Shown here in pieces: positions 7,308 through 9,964 of a stretch of 9,964 nucleotides of DNA (positions are counted from its first letter, which is position 1; every line of letters starts with the position of its first letter). The notes beneath the pieces are model-generated. The model was given only the letters and a program-made list of their open reading frames with translations. It had not been told where the DNA came from and did no database searches. Position numbers and translations under genes: made by a program. Origin of the DNA: an uncultured Eubacteriales bacterium. GTDB taxonomy: Bacteria; Bacillota; Clostridia; Oscillospirales; Acutalibacteraceae. The stretch lies in assembly GCA_934476025.1 (NCBI GenBank), contig CAKSNI010000027.1, forward strand, positions 1-9,964. Reading direction: 5' to 3'.

Positions 7308-7430
7308 GCGGAAATCTGCCTTTCCCTTTTTTCGGGGGTCGGAAAATCCCTATGGATTTCAGAAAGACAGCAGGGAGTTGAAAATCGGTGAAGCCTGAAA
7401 AATGTTTCCAAAAAGTTTAAGGGACGGGGC

Positions 7431-7458
7431 TTGACTCAATCGAAAAAACGGGTACAAT
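7431..7458 (+). promoter_or_regulatory. Promoter of the flavin reductase-alcohol dehydrogenase operon
   Basis: A -35 box TTGACT (7431-7436) and a -10 box TACAAT (7453-7458) are separated by 16 bases. An ideal ribosome binding site AGGAGG at 7468-7473 sits 7 bases before the ATG at 7481. The leader is therefore short (about 15 bases), leaving no room for a riboswitch between promoter and gene. Confidence 0.8.
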
Positions 7459-7480
7459 AAAGAAAAAAGGAGGAATTTTT

Positions 7481-8065
7481 ATGCGAAAAGATTTCGGGGC
7501 AAAGCCGTACTGTTATCCGCAGCCGGTTTTGATGATTGCTACCTATGATGAAAAAGGGATTCCGGATGTCATGAATGCCGCCTGGGGCGGAATCAGCGAA
7601 GAAAACGAAATTTCCGCCTGTATCAGTGCCGGGCATAAAACGACCCTGAACCTTTTGAAAAATAAGGCTTTTACCGTGAGTATGGCTACCGTGAAAACCG
7701 TGGCGGCCTGCGACTATGTCGGGCTGGTTTCGGCCAATAAAGATCCGAACAAGTTTGAAAAGGCCGGGTTCCATGTTGAAAAATCCCGGTTTGTCAACGC
7801 TCCGCTGATTGCCGAACTGCCGGTGGCGCTGGAATGCCGGCTGAAAAGTTATGACGAGAAAACCTGCCGCCTTGTCGGCGAAATCGTGAATGTCAGCGTG
7901 GATGAGTCGGTATTGGACGCTGCCGGGAAGGTGGACCCGGCCAAAGTTCAGCCCATTACCTTTGATCCCTTTAACAACACCTATCTGACGATCGGAGGAA
8001 AGGCGGCGGATGCCTTTTCGGCCGGAAAAATTCTGATGAAAAACGGAAAGGAAGAAAATGGATGA
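7481..8065 (+). CDS. Flavin reductase / flavoredoxin-like FMN-binding protein
   Basis: A 194-residue cytoplasmic protein with the split-barrel FMN-binding fold of the Flavin_Reduct family (flavoredoxin, DIM6/NTAB type). Typical marks are QPVLMIATYDEKGIPDVMNAAWGG (14-37), where the NAAWGG stretch contacts flavin, and the NL-x-K-x-x-F-x-V-S sequence at 57-67. Also present are F-E-K-A-G (92-96), the L-I-A-E-L-P-V-A-L-E-C stretch (109-119) and a C-terminal region L-V-G-E-I-V-N-V-S-V. Members bind FMN and pass electrons between NAD(P)H, ferredoxin or other partners; the partner here cannot be read from sequence. It has a strong binding site (AGGAGG) and its last codons overlap the start of the alcohol dehydrogenase by four bases (ATGA), so the two are translationally coupled. 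That link suggests a joint redox role, which is inference. Confidence 0.85.
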   Translation: MRKDFGAKPYCYPQPVLMIATYDEKGIPDVMNAAWGGISEENEISACISAGHKTTLNLLKNKAFTVSMATVKTVAACDYVGLVSANKDPNKFEKAGFHVEKSRFVNAPLIAELPVALECRLKSYDEKTCRLVGEIVNVSVDESVLDAAGKVDPAKVQPITFDPFNNTYLTIGGKAADAFSAGKILMKNGKEENG

Positions 8066-9222
8066 GAAACTTTGTATATCATACTCCGACGGCTTTGCAT
8101 TTCGGAAAGGGCGTGCTGGCGGATTTGCCCAAGGTACTGAAACCCTACGGAAAACGGATTCTGATGACCTACGGCGGCGGAAGCATCCGGAAGATCGGGC
8201 TGTATGACGAGGTAAAACGGCTGCTTTCGGATTTTGAAATTGTCGAACTTTCCGGTATTCAGCCGAACCCGAAATACGAAAGCGTGGTTGCCGGGGCCGA
8301 ATTGTGCAAACAACACGGGGTCGATATGATTCTGGCAGTCGGGGGCGGCAGCGTGCTGGATTGTTCCAAGGCCATCAGCGCCGCGGCGCTGTATGACGGC
8401 GAACCGTGGGATTTGATTACCTATCGCGCCAAAGCCGAAAAGGCTCTGCCTCTTTTCGATATTCTGACTTTGGCGGCTACCGGCTCGGAATACGATGCCG
8501 GCTGTGTGATTTCCCGCACCCAAACCAACGACAAATTAGCCTATATGGATGAACTCCTTTATCCGGTGGCCTCCTTCCTGGACCCGACCTACACCTTTTC
8601 TGTTTCCAAAAAACAAACCGCTGCCGGGGCAGCCGATGCCATTAACCATGTAATCGAACAATATTTTTGTGAGGTTCACTCTACCTTGACCGACGGAATG
8701 TGTGAAGCGGTGATCCGCAGCCTGATTGAAAACGCTCACAAAGCGCTCAGCAATCCGAATGACGAAGCGGCCCGCGGGGAATTTATGGTAGACTGTTCGC
8801 TTGCCTGCAACGGGATTCTTTCGGTTGGAAACAGCCCCTCCGAATGGCCCTGCCACGGAATGGAACACGCCCTGAGCGCCTACTATGATATTACCCACGG
8901 TGAAGGGCTGGCTATTCTGACTCCGCATTGGATGCGGCACATCCTGAACGGGAAAACCCGGGAGCGTTTTGTTCGTTTCGGGACCCATATTTTCGGGTTG
9001 AATCCCTCCGGAAATCCGGATGAAATTGCCGAGCAGACCATTCGCAAAACGGCCGAACTGTTTGAATCCTTCGGAATGCCGATGCATTTGAAAGAGGTTG
9101 GTATTGATGAATCGCGGCTGGAGGAAATGGCCCGTCATGTTGCCGATACCGAAGGGTTGGAGGAAGCCTGGGTGCCGCTCAAACAGGAAGACATTCTGAA
9201 AATTTATCAGGCCTCTCTTTGA
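8062..9222 (+). CDS. Iron-dependent alcohol dehydrogenase, NADPH-dependent butanol dehydrogenase (BdhA/YqhD) type
   Basis: A 386-residue group III alcohol dehydrogenase that reduces aldehydes such as butyraldehyde to alcohols with NAD(P)H. The TYGGGSIRKIGLYDE stretch (36-50) matches the YqhD/BdhA subgroup, which prefers NADPH. The nucleotide-binding GGGS is at 94-97, followed by V-L-D-C-S-K-A-I. The T-L-A-A-T-G-S-E motif is at 136-143. Expected metal ligands are Asp192 and His196 (ADAINHVIEQ), His265 (CHGMEH) and His279 (DITHGEGLAI); all four are present. Length is that of the family. The ATG overlaps the stop of the flavin reductase gene by four bases, and AAAGGA (8047-8052) lies inside that gene 9 bases upstream. 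In a fermenting Clostridia-type host it probably disposes of reducing equivalents or detoxifies aldehydes. The true substrate is not readable. Confidence 0.93.
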   Translation: MRNFVYHTPTALHFGKGVLADLPKVLKPYGKRILMTYGGGSIRKIGLYDEVKRLLSDFEIVELSGIQPNPKYESVVAGAELCKQHGVDMILAVGGGSVLDCSKAISAAALYDGEPWDLITYRAKAEKALPLFDILTLAATGSEYDAGCVISRTQTNDKLAYMDELLYPVASFLDPTYTFSVSKKQTAAGAADAINHVIEQYFCEVHSTLTDGMCEAVIRSLIENAHKALSNPNDEAARGEFMVDCSLACNGILSVGNSPSEWPCHGMEHALSAYYDITHGEGLAILTPHWMRHILNGKTRERFVRFGTHIFGLNPSGNPDEIAEQTIRKTAELFESFGMPMHLKEVGIDESRLEEMARHVADTEGLEEAWVPLKQEDILKIYQASL

Positions 9223-9253
9223 TGAGAGGACAACTTTTTAAATCAGAAAGTCC

Positions 9254-9293
9254 GGCAGGGCCGGGGAAACCGGGAGGTTTCTCCGGCCCTGCC
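9254..9293 (+). terminator. Long stem-loop after the alcohol dehydrogenase gene
   Basis: An 11-bp perfect stem (9254-9264 with 9283-9293) continues into 7 more pairs (9265-9271 with 9276-9282, one G-T wobble) closed by a GGGA loop, 18 pairs in all. It starts 31 bases after the dehydrogenase stop. No T run follows directly; the next bases are CCGATTGGTTAC. It is likely the transcript end or a 3' stabilising structure. From 9294 to 9404 I see no gene. Confidence 0.6.
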
Positions 9294-9404
9294 CGATTGG
9301 TTACAAAAAAATCCGTTTTTTGGCAAAAATATCCTATGTCCGGGCAGAATCGGGAAAAGGAAAACGCCTGCTTGATTTTGGATTCCTCGTTTTGCGGATA
9401 CTAC

Positions 9405-9433
9405 TTGAAAATGTTTGAAAAAAATGGTATAGT
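9405..9433 (+). promoter_or_regulatory. Promoter-like sequence at a composition break
   Basis: A -35 box TTGAAA (9405-9410) and a -10 box TATAGT (9428-9433) are separated by 17 bases, with GG just before the -10 box as in two other promoters of this window. It looks like the promoter of the next native gene. The sequence after it, however, reads as the inside of a histidine kinase from a low-GC source. The -10 box also lies within kinase-like codons (N-G-I-V-R-V), so part of the match may be chance. Confidence 0.5.
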
Positions 9434-9677
9434 AAGAGTAGCGGTTTTTAACACTGGAAAAAACATTCCGGAAAATGAACTGGAAAATATTTGGATTAAA
9501 TTCTCTAAAGTTGACAAAGCAAGAACAAGAGCCTACGGTGGAAACGGTATTGGACTTTCTATTGTTAAGGCAATAATGGACAGACATAATAAAGAATGTG
9601 GTGTTGTAAATAAAGAAAATGGAGTGGAATTTTGGTTCCAGTTAGACTGCAATAATTCAGAGGAGAGACTTGATTAA
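9411..9677 (+). pseudogene. C-terminal fragment of a sensor histidine kinase (ATPase domain only)
   Basis: From about 9420 the frame encodes the end of a HATPase_c domain. The G1 box lies in VAVFNTGKNIP, the F box in IWIKFSKVDKARTR, and the G2 box in YGGNGIGLSIVKAI. The fragment ends with G-V-E-F-W-F-Q-L-D and a TAA. The sensor region, membrane helices, phospho-accepting His and N box are all missing. The frame stays open upstream to the end of the alcohol dehydrogenase gene, but there it translates the 18-bp stem-loop and shows no kinase similarity. The DNA is clearly more AT-rich than everything to the left. In-frame candidate starts are the ATG at 9411, without a good binding site, or one far upstream. 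It is either a 5' truncated pseudogene or the far side of a chimeric contig. A complete kinase of this type would phosphorylate a response regulator. Confidence 0.75.
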
Positions 9678-9964
9678 TGATAGCAATTATTGATTATGAT
9701 GCAGGAAACATTAAGAGTGTTGAAAAGGCATTTCAGTTTTTAGATCAGGATACTATTTTATCAAGAGACAGAGATGAAATACTTTCAGCAGACAAGGTTG
9801 TATTACCGGGAGTTGGTTCTTTTGGTGATGCAATGAACAAATTAAAAGAATACAATTTAGTGAACACAATATATGATGTTGTGGATAAGAAGATTCCTTT
9901 TTTGGGAATATGCCTTGTACTTCAGTTATTGTTTGAAAGTAGTGAGGAGACACCGGGAGTGGCA
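9677..9964 (+). CDS. hisH: Imidazole glycerol phosphate synthase glutaminase subunit HisH, 3' truncated by window
   Basis: The first 96 residues of a class I glutamine amidotransferase. HisH takes ammonia from glutamine and passes it to HisF, which forms imidazole glycerol phosphate in histidine biosynthesis. Family marks are IIDYDAGNIKSVEKA (4-18), VVLPGVGSFGDAM (41-53) and PFLGICLVLQLLFESSEETPG (from 74), with nucleophile Cys79. The His/Glu part of the triad (usually near residues 180-190) is beyond the window. The usual elbow is G-I-C-L-G-x-Q, but residue 81 here is Val (GTA at 9917-9919) in place of the conserved Gly. The ATG shares one base with the stop of the kinase fragment (TAATG), so the two were coupled in their source genome. 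An AGAGGAGAG binding site lies about 10 bases upstream. The DNA is AT-rich like the kinase fragment. PdxT is an alternative family but fits the motifs less well. Confidence 0.88.
   Translation, partial: MIAIIDYDAGNIKSVEKAFQFLDQDTILSRDRDEILSADKVVLPGVGSFGDAMNKLKEYNLVNTIYDVVDKKIPFLGICLVLQLLFESSEETPGVA

Noticed and set aside
7308..7430. Possible riboswitch or small RNA upstream of the flavin reductase gene
   Set aside because: Only a 6-bp AAATCC/GGATTT stem was found, and the promoter lies downstream of this region, so it is not in the leader. No FMN riboswitch-like conserved elements were recognised.
9219..9410. N-terminal half of the open frame leading into the kinase fragment
   Set aside because: It translates the dehydrogenase terminator stem-loop into a Gly/Pro-rich string and has no kinase-like features, so it is fortuitously open.
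1..9964. CRISPR arrays, tRNA or rRNA genes, insertion sequences, integrases or defence genes
   Set aside because: No spaced direct repeats, cloverleaf-like segments, transposase motifs or defence-type domains were seen on either strand.

Overview
The first 9.4 kb look like one chromosomal stretch of a Gram-positive, endospore-forming anaerobe of the class Clostridia, with Oscillospirales as a guess. The grounds are a SleB-type spore cortex hydrolase, AAAGGA/AGGAGG ribosome binding sites, TTGNNN/TANANT promoters, stem-loop terminators and a butanol-dehydrogenase-type alcohol dehydrogenase. A hand count gives 35 G+C in 60 bases at 8161-8220. From about 9.42 kb onward the composition drops (19 G+C in 60 at 9661-9720), and the coding resembles low-GC Lachnospiraceae-like sequence.

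Layout. 1-102: the last 33 codons of an unrecognised + strand gene, then a terminator. 315-956 (-): sleB-like cortex-lytic enzyme. 1102-2307 (+): CPA2-type cation/proton antiporter with its own promoter. 2371-2979 (-): unknown four-helix membrane protein, convergent with the antiporter across a shared stem-loop. 3057-3566 (+): tRNA 2'-O-methyltransferase TrmL. 3655-7256 (+): lower-glycolysis operon pgk-tpiA-gpmI behind its own promoter and closed by a clear terminator. 7481-9222 (+): a flavin reductase-like protein translationally coupled to an iron-dependent alcohol dehydrogenase. 9254-9293: an 18-bp stem-loop. 9411-9677: the C-terminal ATPase end of a sensor histidine kinase with no N-terminal part. 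9677-9964: the start of hisH, running off the window.

How the genes work together. pgk, tpiA and gpmI cover triose-phosphate interconversion and the steps from 1,3-bisphosphoglycerate to 2-phosphoglycerate; gap and eno are not in the window. The alcohol dehydrogenase probably removes reducing power by making alcohols from aldehydes. The other genes are a germination enzyme, an ion transporter and a tRNA modification enzyme.

Most of the window is ordinary housekeeping DNA, and I found no convincing new system. The most notable feature is the seam near 9.42 kb, where a kinase fragment of different base composition abuts a promoter-like sequence of the main genome. An assembly chimera or a recent illegitimate recombination are the two explanations to test. 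Next is a Gly-to-Val change at the nucleophile elbow of the HisH fragment. Smaller points are a near-leaderless TTG-start membrane protein gene and a possible attenuating hairpin between tpiA and gpmI.
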